A DNA stretch of 15,331 nucleotides from Clostridia bacterium (GTDB lineage Bacteria > Bacillota_A > Clostridia > Oscillospirales > CAG-272), in assembly GCA_017632155.1 (NCBI GenBank), contig JAGBRZ010000232.1, forward strand, positions 1 through 15,331, given 5' to 3'. The number at the start of each line of letters is the position of its first letter. The stretch's first letter is position 1. This document shows positions 7,188-12,782 of the stretch, piece by piece. The notes under the pieces are model-generated. The model was not told where the DNA came from. It worked only from the letters and a program-made list of their open reading frames with translations, and did not search any database. Made by a program: the position numbers and the translations under genes.

Positions 7188-7741
7188 TTTGTAATACCCT
7201 CCTTTTTGAGTTCCGCGGCTATCTTCTTCCGCGTTCTGTGAAGCGATACCTTTATCTTGCTCTCGCCGTAGCCCGTCTGCGCCGCGATCTGTGCGAGGCT
7301 GAGCCCAAGCCAATAGCGCAAAATAAAGATATCCTTGTTTGTTCTTCCGACGGTTGCAAGCACGGAATTTATGATCTCACCGGCGCGCCGTGCCTCAAAT
7401 CCCGAGGCGAGATCGGTTCCGTCTTCAACCATATCGAGGAATTCCTCCCCGACTATCGCAATTTTTCCGCCGCGTTTCCAGGCGTTTTCGTTCCTTGAGA
7501 TCTCGCGGGCACGGTTGCGCACCATTTTGCAGATATAGGCACGAAGATCGCGTGGATTTTCGGGCGGAACAGCGTTCCAAAGCGCGAGTATGACGTCGCT
7601 GACGCATTCCTCGGCATCCTCACGGAAGGTGAGAATGCTCAGAGCGATATAATGGCAAAGAGGACCGTATTTCTTCTCGACCTCCGCCAAAGCCTGCTCA
7701 TCCCGCGCAAAGAACAATTCGATAATTTTTTCATCTTTCAT
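7184..7741 (-). CDS. ECF RNA polymerase sigma factor 1
   Basis: 185 residues. Region 2 covers roughly 10-85, with the DNA-melting/-10 helix around E-E-C-V-S-D-V-I-L-A-L-W-N-A. Region 4 is about 120-180, with a helix-turn-helix near L-S-L-A-Q-I-A-A-Q-T-G-Y-G-E-S-K-I-K-V-S-L. Between them is a linker with R-G-G-K-I-x-I-V-G-E-E-F-L and D-G-T-D-L-A, conserved in all four paralogs here. I start it at 7741 (MKDEKIIELF), seven bases after AAAGGAG. A start 12 codons upstream lacks a ribosome binding site and breaks alignment with the paralogs. Its stop overlaps the next gene by four bases, so the membrane partner is translationally coupled. Confidence 0.92.
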   Translation of the reverse strand: MKDEKIIELFFARDEQALAEVEKKYGPLCHYIALSILTFREDAEECVSDVILALWNAVPPENPRDLRAYICKMVRNRAREISRNENAWKRGGKIAIVGEEFLDMVEDGTDLASGFEARRAGEIINSVLATVGRTNKDIFILRYWLGLSLAQIAAQTGYGESKIKVSLHRTRKKIAAELKKEGITK

Positions 7742-7797
7742 TTGAGCGCTCCTTTCGATTGTCCTTTCATTAAACAAGAAGCAATCTATTAAAAAAG

Positions 7798-7803
7798 GTT
7801 ACA
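7798..7803 (-). promoter_or_regulatory. TGTAAC box before sigma 1 (candidate ECF -35)
   Basis: TGTAAC followed by CTTTTTT, 56 bases before the start codon. A related box (TGTTAC or CGTTAC) sits 46-64 bases before each other sigma start. TGTAAC-like hexamers are typical ECF -35 elements, so autoregulation is plausible. The matching -10 is not clear. Confidence 0.4.
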
Positions 7804-7825
7804 CCATATAGCAAAGTTTTTTGAA

Positions 7826-7866
7826 TTTTGTCGGATTGCACAAACCAAGAGGGTATAATTTGTGCA
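7826..7866 (-). promoter_or_regulatory. Conserved leader element of the sigma 1 operon
   Basis: In minus-strand sense: TGCACAAA, 14 bases with a pyrimidine-rich core (ACCCTCTT), TTTGTGCA, 3 bases, CGACAAAA. The inverted repeat is perfect over eight pairs and begins 13 bases after the -10 hexamer, so it lies at the very 5' end of the transcript. The same geometry occurs before sigma 2 and sigma 3. It could be an RNA hairpin or a protein operator. Confidence 0.7.
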
Positions 7867-7879
7867 TCTTGACTTGTTT

Positions 7880-7908
7880 ATTGTATCATATTTTTCATCA
7901 TAAATCAA
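7880..7908 (-). promoter_or_regulatory. Sigma-A-type promoter of the sigma 1 operon
   Basis: TTGATT, 17 bases, TACAAT in minus-strand sense, start near 7873. The -10 context TATGaTACAAT is shared with sigma 2 and sigma 3. Confidence 0.7.
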
Positions 7909-7930
7909 TATATCCGTACTTAAATAAATC

Positions 7931-7956
7931 AGCCGAGCACGGGGTGCGCTCGGCTT
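7931..7956 (-). terminator. Terminator-like hairpin after anti-sigma 2
   Basis: AGCCGAGC and GCTCGGCT arms, A/T-rich on both sides. On minus it is followed by GATTTATTT; on plus by six T, where there is no gene to end. It is closely related to the hairpin ending anti-sigma 3 at 10147-10174. Confidence 0.6.
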
Positions 7957-7973
7957 TTTTGCATTACATTCTG

Positions 7974-9239
7974 TTATGGGGTTGGTGCGCCAACGTGAAC
8001 CTCGGGCGGGCGGGTGGTTTCTCTGTACTGTCGTTCGGGCATAAACTCACCGCGCCGCTCTTTCCAGTACATTTCAAATTCGGGCAGGAGCATCCACTGA
8101 TATTGGCTCTGATTTCCCGCATTCGAAAGCGATTCTCCGTCGGTGCAGATAACGGGGATCGATAACGGATGATTTGAATTCGATGGCTTTGCCACAGCTT
8201 CCCACTCTGCCACAGTGCCTTTATAATACAGTTTCGGGCAATACATATTGTGGAAAACCATCTGATTGAAAGCCTTCAAATTTGTGCCAAGCTCAAGAGT
8301 TTTCAGCGATTGGCAAAAGTTGAATGCAGATAACTCAATAACCTCCAGGCTGTCGGGAAGAGTGACACTTTCAAGATCCATGCAACCTTTGAATGCACCG
8401 TGATCTATGACCTTAACCCCCTCGGGAATTACTATCGAGGTAATAGACTTAGCGGATGCAAATGCCATCCAACCGATTATCTCAACACTTCCGTCATCGG
8501 GAATAACGGTAGTCGGGGTTGCAACAACAAGAGTTTTTGTTCTCAAATCAACAATACAGTTGCCCTTATCCGAGAAATTAGGGTTATTGGGAGATACCTC
8601 TACCTTGGAAAAGTTTTGTCCGTAACCTCCATTGAATGGGAGTTCGTGTATGCGCGCTACGCTTGCGCCGTAATATACGCTTTCAATATTCGGGCATTGA
8701 CGGATGCATTCAAAATCAACGATCTGCACGGTATCCGAGATGACCAATCTTTTGACGTATTTGCTGTTGAAACCGTGATCTGCGGGAATATAATCTGCTT
8801 CCCAATACGCCACGTTGTGCATTTCGGTCACGGGCATTCCGTTATATGTCGATGCGATATACACAACCTCGTCGGTGCAGGTTCCGAAGCTGACAAAGGA
8901 CACGGTCTTACCGTCCTCGTTGACCTCGTAAATAAGGCCCTTGCTTCCGTCATGCTCGGGCGAGGATTCGACCTCAACGCCGCTGTTCTCCGCGCCGACG
9001 GTGGGCGGGGTGTATTCTCCGTGCTCGATCACTATTGTCGCTGTGGGAACTGCCACGGCAAGGAGCACAAGGCACGCCGCGACTGCGACGGCTATTTTTA
9101 TACCTCGGTTCATTTTGGCAAAACGGTTTTGGGTGACACTCTTTTTCGCCTCGTATTTTTCGAGGACTTCCGAGATCAGGTCATCATCAAGATGCCCGGA
9201 TGCCTCGAAAATGAGTTTATCATTCCTATTCTTACTCAT
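7974..9239 (-). CDS. Anti-sigma-like membrane protein 2 with LRR ectodomain and odd tail
   Basis: 421 residues. The start ATG overlaps the sigma 2 stop by four bases. The cytoplasmic segment (1-46) has I-F-E-A-S-G-H-L-D-D-D-L-I-S, the variant of the shared motif with His-Leu in place of Tyr-Ile. The TM helix (about 48-71, K-I-A-V-A-V-A-A-C-L-V-L-L) and juxtamembrane stretch are identical at DNA level to anti-sigma 3. The ectodomain opens G-S-K-G-L-I-Y-E-V-N-E-D-G-K and has LRR_5 units such as I-V-I-P-E-G-V-K-V-I-D-H-G-A-F-K-G-C and V-T-L-P-D-S-L-E-V-I. After the family end point C-T-D-G (365-368) an extra 53-residue hydrophilic tail continues, absent from the paralogs. Its codons include a GTTGG/CCAAC inverted repeat at 7981-7994. 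The tail looks like read-through into former intergenic DNA. Confidence 0.8.
   Translation of the reverse strand: MSKNRNDKLIFEASGHLDDDLISEVLEKYEAKKSVTQNRFAKMNRGIKIAVAVAACLVLLAVAVPTATIVIEHGEYTPPTVGAENSGVEVESSPEHDGSKGLIYEVNEDGKTVSFVSFGTCTDEVVYIASTYNGMPVTEMHNVAYWEADYIPADHGFNSKYVKRLVISDTVQIVDFECIRQCPNIESVYYGASVARIHELPFNGGYGQNFSKVEVSPNNPNFSDKGNCIVDLRTKTLVVATPTTVIPDDGSVEIIGWMAFASAKSITSIVIPEGVKVIDHGAFKGCMDLESVTLPDSLEVIELSAFNFCQSLKTLELGTNLKAFNQMVFHNMYCPKLYYKGTVAEWEAVAKPSNSNHPLSIPVICTDGESLSNAGNQSQYQWMLLPEFEMYWKERRGEFMPERQYRETTRPPEVHVGAPTP
8980..9095 (-). repeat. 116-bp block identical to 11186-11301 (copy A)
   Basis: Base-for-base identical to the matching part of anti-sigma 3 by direct reading, while sequence on both sides diverges. 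It encodes the TM helix and about 17 residues after it. Confidence 0.9.
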
Positions 9240-9790
9240 AACGTAAATCCTTCCTTTCTTAGTTCTTCTTCAAGTTTTTTCTTTGTGCGTGCAAGTGACA
9301 TTTTGACTTTGCCGAGAGTAAATCCCGTTTTTTTCGCTATTGCCTCGTGCCTCATTCCGAGAAAATAACGCATAACGAAGAGCTCTCTTTGTTCCTCCTC
9401 GATCCTCCGAAGAAAATCGCTGATCAGCTTGCCCATTCGCTTCGCCTCGAATTCGGATAAAAGGTCGGTGCCGTCATCAACGAAGAAGAGGCACTCGTCG
9501 CCGACGATCTTTACCTCGCCGCGGCCACGGGCGTTCGAGTCGCGAAGTATTGCAAGCGCGCGGTTTCGCGCCGCCTTGGCAATATATGCGCGCAGATTCT
9601 CGGGAATCTCGGGAGGAATGGCGTTCCAGAGGGCGAGAAGAACGTCGTTTACGCATTCCTCGCGGTCCTCGTGGCGGGCAAGAATGTTTGAGGCAACGTG
9701 GTAACACAAGCCGCCGTATTTCTTCTCGACAGCCCGAATGGCGTTCTCGTCTCGAGCCAAGAACATTTCGATGATTTTCTTGTCGTCCAT
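9236..9790 (-). CDS. ECF RNA polymerase sigma factor 2
   Basis: 184 residues beginning MDDKKIIEMFLARDENAI. Region 2 includes D-R-E-E-C-V-N-D-V-L-L-A-L-W-N-A. Region 4 includes F-V-M-R-Y-F-L-G-M-R-H-E-A-I-A-K-K-T-G-F-T-L-G-K-V-K-M-S-L. The linker has R-G-E-V-K-I-V-G-D-E-C-L and D-D-G-T-D-L-L, slightly diverged from the other three (Cys for Phe, Leu for Ala). AAAGGAGG lies eight bases before the ATG, making the start secure. The stop overlaps the anti-sigma 2 start as ATGA. It should recruit RNA polymerase to its own target promoters when its membrane partner releases it. Confidence 0.92.
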   Translation of the reverse strand: MDDKKIIEMFLARDENAIRAVEKKYGGLCYHVASNILARHEDREECVNDVLLALWNAIPPEIPENLRAYIAKAARNRALAILRDSNARGRGEVKIVGDECLFFVDDGTDLLSEFEAKRMGKLISDFLRRIEEEQRELFVMRYFLGMRHEAIAKKTGFTLGKVKMSLARTKKKLEEELRKEGFTL

Positions 9791-9836
9791 GTGGATCTCC
9801 TCCTTTCACCCTATAAGAATCCAAAATTCCGAAAAA

Positions 9837-9842
9837 GTAACA
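9837..9842 (-). promoter_or_regulatory. TGTTAC box before sigma 2 (candidate ECF -35)
   Basis: TGTTAC followed by TTTTT, 46 bases before the sigma 2 start. It is similar in sequence and position to the boxes before the other three sigma genes. Confidence 0.4.
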
Positions 9843-9863
9843 AGATTCGGAAAACTTTTTCAG

Positions 9864-9905
9864 TTTTGTCGAACTGCACAAATATGGAAGGAGGGATTTG
9901 TGCAG
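9864..9905 (-). promoter_or_regulatory. Conserved leader element of the sigma 2 operon
   Basis: CTGCACAAA, 14 bases, TTTGTGCAG, then CGACAAAA in minus-strand sense, again 13 bases after the -10 if measured to TGCACAAA. The loop contains CCTCCTT, which is complementary to all seven bases of the AAGGAGG in the sigma 2 ribosome binding site. Confidence 0.7.
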
Positions 9906-9917
9906 GGTGACATAATT

Positions 9918-9946
9918 ATTGTAGCATATATTGGTGAAAAATGCAA
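9918..9946 (-). promoter_or_regulatory. Sigma-A-type promoter of the sigma 2 operon
   Basis: TTGCAT, 17 bases, TACAAT in minus-strand sense with the TATGcTACAAT context, start near 9911. Confidence 0.65.
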
Positions 9947-9970
9947 GTCTCGCGTTGCTCGAATGATGAT

Positions 9971-10132
9971 CCGCCTGCGGCGGAATGATAGTCGCGCAAA
10001 GCGCGAATGATAGTTCGCCTGCGGCGAAATGATGGTGAATTTCCGCTTTGCGGAAATTTTCCTATTAATTTCACGTTCGCCTTTGGCGAACATATCGTGC
10101 CGCATATCGTATGAGCGGAGCGAATATATCGT
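9971..10132. repeat. Array of short hairpins joined by conserved linkers
   Basis: This fills most of the 9947-10146 gap. Stems on plus: CCGCC-tgc-GGCGG (9971-9983), TCGCGC-aaa-GCGCGA (9992-10006), TTCGCC-tgc-GGCGAA (10014-10028), AATTTCCGC-ttt-GCGGAAATT (10038-10058), GTTCGCC-ttt-GGCGAAC (10075-10091). The first four are separated by ATGATA or ATGATG linkers. After the fifth come three copies of ATATCGT (10092, 10104, 10126) around decayed stems. The stems differ in sequence but keep perfect pairing and three-base loops. Not a CRISPR array, since units are 13-21 bases and palindromic. No gene is seen here. Confidence 0.75.
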
Positions 10133-10146
10133 GTTTACTAATTAAA

Positions 10147-10174
10147 AAAGCCGAGCGCGGGTGCGCTCGGCTTT
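10147..10174 (-). terminator. Intrinsic terminator of the sigma 3/anti-sigma 3 operon
   Basis: AAAGCCGAGCGC, four bases, GCGCTCGGCTTT, with six T following on the minus strand. It lies just after the anti-sigma 3 stop. Confidence 0.9.
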
Positions 10175-10179
10175 ATATT

Positions 10180-11445
10180 TTATTTGCCTGTTAATTTGAT
10201 GACTCCGTCGGTGCAGTTGACTGTGATGAGCCAGCTGTTGCTCTTCCAGTTTTCTGCCTTTTCGATGGCGTTCCATTCTGCCATCGTTCCTGCGAAATTG
10301 ATCACGGCCTCACCGTTCCTGTAAAGAAACGCGAAGGCGTATTCGTCTATCTTTTCAAGCGCCGGAGTGAGATTGATTGTCAACGAGGTACAGCCTTGAA
10401 ATGCCAAGGTATCGATATACGTGATCTTTTCACTGCCTTTGATCTCTTTCAGGGAAGAACAAGCCTGAAACATAGTTGGCGGTATTTCCGTATAACCGTT
10501 AAGATCAACACTTTCGAGATTTATACAATTATGGAAGGTGCTTCCCCATATTTTTTCAAGAGTACTCGGCAGGCGGAGATTCACAAGTCCGTAACAATAA
10601 GCAAATGCAGTCGGTTCAATTATTTTTATACCCTCCGGCAGATAATCCGCGCTGAAGTGCTCGGCATTATAGAATGCGCCCACGCTGATAGATTCAATGC
10701 TTCCGTTATCCGGAATAATCGATGTGTTGCATCCCCAAACGAGGCGTTTGTCGCGAAGATCAACAAGACAGTTTCCTTCTCCGGAATAATTTTTGTTTTC
10801 GGGAGAAACCTTGATACTAACCACCTTTGAGGGAAAAGCAGGCAACGGAACTTGAAATGCTTCAACCGATGCGCCGATATAAACACGCTCAAGATCGGGG
10901 CATTCATCGATTATCGCGCCGAGGACGCGCTTTACGGTATCCGAAATGGTTATGCTCTTGGCATATTTGCTGCCATAAGCAAAGTCGTTGTAATGATGAT
11001 CCTCATCGTAATACGGCTGATTTCTCATCTCGACGACGGGCAAGCCCTCATAATAGGACGCGATGACGATATCTTCATCCGTGCAGCTTCCGAAGCCTAC
11101 GAAGGATGCCGTCTTTCCGTCCTCGTTGACAACATATTGCAGTCCGCGGCTGCCGTCATACTGGGGCGGGAGTTCGAGTTCAACACCGCTGTTCTCCGCG
11201 CCGACGGTGGGCGGGGTGTATTCTCCGTGCTCGATCACTATTGTCGCTGTGGGAACTGCCACGGCAAGGAGCACAAGGCACGCCGCGACTGCGACGGCTA
11301 TCTTCAGCATTCTGTTTCGCCTTGCAAATTTTTCGGATATGCGGTTTGCGGGGGTAACTTTGTAATACTTCTCTGCTCTAGCGATGTATTTTTCATCGAT
11401 ATAGTCAAGAGAATCGAGAAGTCTTTCGTCTTTCGTCTTTTTCAT
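10180..11445 (-). CDS. Anti-sigma-like membrane protein 3 with BspA-type LRR ectodomain
   Basis: 421 residues starting at the ATG of the ATGA overlap with sigma 3. The cytoplasmic part has L-L-D-S-L-D-Y-I-D-E-K-Y-I-A (residues 9-22), then a basic run R-R-N-R-M-L-K before the TM helix (about 48-71). The ectodomain opens G-S-R-G-L-Q-Y-V-V-N-E-D-G-K. It has the longest LRR series of the set, with recognisable A-F-x-x-C units: P-T-A-F-A-Y-C-Y-G-L, S-T-F-H-N-C-I-N-L, T-M-F-Q-A-C-S-S-L, L-A-F-Q-G-C-T-S-L. It ends N-C-T-D-G-V-I-K-L-T-G-K, the usual C-terminal cap. The extra repeats compared with anti-sigma 1 suggest that repeat number varies between paralogs. Extracellular sensing and sigma sequestration are inferred from architecture and gene pairing. 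Confidence 0.82.
   Translation of the reverse strand: MKKTKDERLLDSLDYIDEKYIARAEKYYKVTPANRISEKFARRNRMLKIAVAVAACLVLLAVAVPTATIVIEHGEYTPPTVGAENSGVELELPPQYDGSRGLQYVVNEDGKTASFVGFGSCTDEDIVIASYYEGLPVVEMRNQPYYDEDHHYNDFAYGSKYAKSITISDTVKRVLGAIIDECPDLERVYIGASVEAFQVPLPAFPSKVVSIKVSPENKNYSGEGNCLVDLRDKRLVWGCNTSIIPDNGSIESISVGAFYNAEHFSADYLPEGIKIIEPTAFAYCYGLVNLRLPSTLEKIWGSTFHNCINLESVDLNGYTEIPPTMFQACSSLKEIKGSEKITYIDTLAFQGCTSLTINLTPALEKIDEYAFAFLYRNGEAVINFAGTMAEWNAIEKAENWKSNSWLITVNCTDGVIKLTGK
11186..11301 (-). repeat. 116-bp block identical to 8980-9095 (copy B)
   Basis: Second copy of the identical TM-coding block, offset by 2206 bases from copy A. The identity stops abruptly on both sides (an A for G at the low-coordinate edge, a C for T at the high-coordinate edge). 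Confidence 0.9.
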
Positions 11446-11999
11446 ACTATAAAACCTTCCTTTCTTAATTCGTCTTTCAGCTTCCCCTTCATCCGCGAGA
11501 GCGTCATTTTCACCTTGCCCTCGCTAAATCCCGTCAGCTTGCAGATTCGGGGATAGCTTTCGTTGAAGTAGAAGCGCATTACAAAGAGATCTCTTTCGGT
11601 TTCGGTGGAGCGCTCGAGGAAGGAGTTGATGACCTTGCCTGCGCGGCTTGCCTCGAACTCGGCGGCGAGATCGCTGCCGTCATCGAGAATGGTAAGAAAT
11701 TCCTCGCCCACTATCTGCACCTCTCCGCCGCGTTTTTGCGCCAAAGCAGCCCTTCTGCGGCTTTTGGCGAGATTGCGGACGATTCCCGAAAGATAGGCAA
11801 AAAGGCTTCGCGGCGACTCGGGCGGGATAGTGTTCCAAAGGGCGAGCAGAGCGTCATTCAAGCATTCCTCTCTGTCCTCGCGGCTTTGAAGATACGTACC
11901 CGCAAGGCGGTTGCAATGCTCGCCGTATTTCGCCTGCGTTTCGCTGATCGCGCGCTCATCGCGGATGTTGAATAATTCAATTATCTGTTCATCCTTCAT
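11442..11999 (-). CDS. ECF RNA polymerase sigma factor 3
   Basis: 185 residues starting MKDEQIIELFNIRDERAIS, seven bases after AAGGAGG. The same frame is open a further 48 codons upstream to an ATG at 12143, but that stretch lies in the leader and is not similar to the paralogs. Region 2 shows D-R-E-E-C-L-N-D-A-L-L-A-L-W-N-T. Region 4 shows F-V-M-R-F-Y-F-N-E-S-Y-P-R-I-C-K-L-T-G-F-S-E-G-K-V-K-M-T-L-S-R. The linker has R-G-G-E-V-Q-I-V-G-E-E-F-L. The helix-turn-helix differs more from the others (NESYPRICKL), so its promoter specificity may differ. Coupled to anti-sigma 3 by a four-base overlap. Confidence 0.92.
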   Translation of the reverse strand: MKDEQIIELFNIRDERAISETQAKYGEHCNRLAGTYLQSREDREECLNDALLALWNTIPPESPRSLFAYLSGIVRNLAKSRRRAALAQKRGGEVQIVGEEFLTILDDGSDLAAEFEASRAGKVINSFLERSTETERDLFVMRFYFNESYPRICKLTGFSEGKVKMTLSRMKGKLKDELRKEGFIV

Positions 12000-12063
12000 C
12001 GGTCTTCCTCCTTCCGGCGTTTCGGGGCCCTTCACTAACAAAGTTGCGGTTTCGAACCCAACC

Positions 12064-12069
12064 GTAACA
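12064..12069 (-). promoter_or_regulatory. TGTTAC box before sigma 3 (candidate ECF -35)
   Basis: TGTTAC, 64 bases before the sigma 3 start. The T-run that follows the other boxes is replaced by GGTTGGG here. Confidence 0.35.
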
Positions 12070-12101
12070 GATTTTCGAAAAATATTTTCTAAAAGACGAA
12101 T

Positions 12102-12142
12102 TTTTGTCATTTCACACAAACAGGGAAGGCTCTTTTTGTGCA
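12102..12142 (-). promoter_or_regulatory. Conserved leader element of the sigma 3 operon
   Basis: TGCACAAA, 14 bases, TTTGTGTG, 3 bases, TGACAAAA in minus-strand sense, 13 bases after the -10. The right arm differs from TTTGTGCA at two positions, but both changes give U-G or G-U pairs, so all eight RNA pairs survive. The loop contains CCTTCC, complementary to GGAAGG at the sigma 3 ribosome binding site. Confidence 0.65.
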
Positions 12143-12155
12143 CATCGACATATTA

Positions 12156-12184
12156 ATTGTAGCATATTTTTTATTACAAGTCAA
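12156..12184 (-). promoter_or_regulatory. Sigma-A-type promoter of the sigma 3 operon
   Basis: TTGACT, 17 bases, TACAAT in minus-strand sense with the TATGcTACAAT context, start near 12149. Confidence 0.7.
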
Positions 12185-12194
12185 TAAATATGAA

Positions 12195-12218
12195 AATTTC
12201 CGCCCAAGGGCGGAAATT
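12195..12218. other. Eleven-base inverted repeat between dfx and sigma 3
   Basis: AATTTCCGCCC, two bases, GGGCGGAAATT. The outer arms match the AATTTCCGC/GCGGAAATT stem at 10038-10058, so it may be a solitary member of the same hairpin family. It lies directly upstream of the sigma 3 -35 box. Confidence 0.6.
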
Positions 12219-12256
12219 CACCGAAACTCTTCACTCTCCACTTTTCACTTTACAAT

Positions 12257-12284
12257 AAAAATGACCGCCAAAGCGGTCATTTTT
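12257..12284 (-). terminator. Terminator of dfx
   Basis: AAAAATGACCGC, four bases, GCGGTCATTTTT. It begins two bases after the dfx stop in the transcript. Symmetric A/T tracts could let it work in both directions. Confidence 0.9.
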
Positions 12285-12285
12285 A

Positions 12286-12669
12286 TTAAAGCTCCTGCTT
12301 CCAGAGTCCGTGGAGATTGCAGTAAGCATAAACTGCGACGGGCTTTTCATCGGCAAGTGCGAAGACTGCCTCGGGTGCCGCGCCTACCTCAAGATGCTTG
12401 CGGTAGAGGCCCTTATCACTCTCAAGAGCTACCCAAAGGATGCTGTGCTCCTCTGCCATGGGATGCTCGACCGATCCGACCGCTACCTTGACAAGGTTGC
12501 CCTCGACCTTTGCGACGGGGATGTGCTTTTCGTGGCTTGCCTCAACTACGCCGGGGACGAGCTCGGTCATCTTCTTGCCGCAGCACATAAGCGGTACTTT
12601 CGCGTCGTGAACCTTCTCAACAAGGTTGCCGCAATGCTCACAGATATAAAACTTAACGTTGTTCTTCAT
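12286..12669 (-). CDS. dfx: Desulfoferrodoxin (superoxide reductase)
   Basis: 127 residues. The enzyme reduces superoxide to hydrogen peroxide without making oxygen, a typical defence of strict anaerobes, in the cytoplasm. The N-terminal desulforedoxin-like domain has all four iron ligands (C10, C13, C29, C30; center I). The catalytic domain has E47-K48-H49, H69, H75, C117 and H120, matching the Fe(His)4(Cys) center II and the Glu-Lys pair. It is therefore a complete two-iron enzyme of usual length. GGAGG lies nine bases before the ATG. It is monocistronic, with its own promoter and terminator, placed between two sigma/anti-sigma operons. Electrons probably come from rubredoxin, though no rubredoxin gene is in the window. 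Confidence 0.95.
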   Translation of the reverse strand: MKNNVKFYICEHCGNLVEKVHDAKVPLMCCGKKMTELVPGVVEASHEKHIPVAKVEGNLVKVAVGSVEHPMAEEHSILWVALESDKGLYRKHLEVGAAPEAVFALADEKPVAVYAYCNLHGLWKQEL

Positions 12670-12712
12670 TATTAAAATCCTCCAAATAGGTGTTTTGTTT
12701 TGTTGTGACTAT

Positions 12713-12754
12713 ATTATACCATAATTTTTCCCGAGTTTCTGTGATTTGATCACA
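12713..12754 (-). promoter_or_regulatory. dfx promoter with TGTGA-N5-TCACA operator
   Basis: In minus-strand sense there is a TATAAT at 12713-12718 with an upstream TG, but the -35 position reads CAGAAA, far from consensus. A perfect inverted repeat TGTGATxxxATCACA (12740-12754) is centred 31.5 bases upstream of the -10 centre, overlapping the -35. That is where class II activators of the CRP/FNR family bind. The same arrangement precedes trxB. Confidence 0.65.
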
Positions 12755-12782
12755 TTTCTGCTGTTTTGCGATAATAATATTT

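Noticed and set aside
7188..7313. Longer anti-sigma 1 start at 7313, and longer sigma 3 start at 12143
   Set aside because: The extensions lie inside the sigma gene or in the leader, lack ribosome binding sites and do not align with the paralogs.
7853..7860. Plus-strand TATAAT within the sigma 1 leader as a promoter
   Set aside because: No -35 partner and no plus-strand gene downstream; it falls in the loop of the inverted repeat.
9960..10135. CRISPR array
   Set aside because: Units are short palindromes with 7-9 base linkers, spacers are not unique 30-mers, and there are no cas genes.
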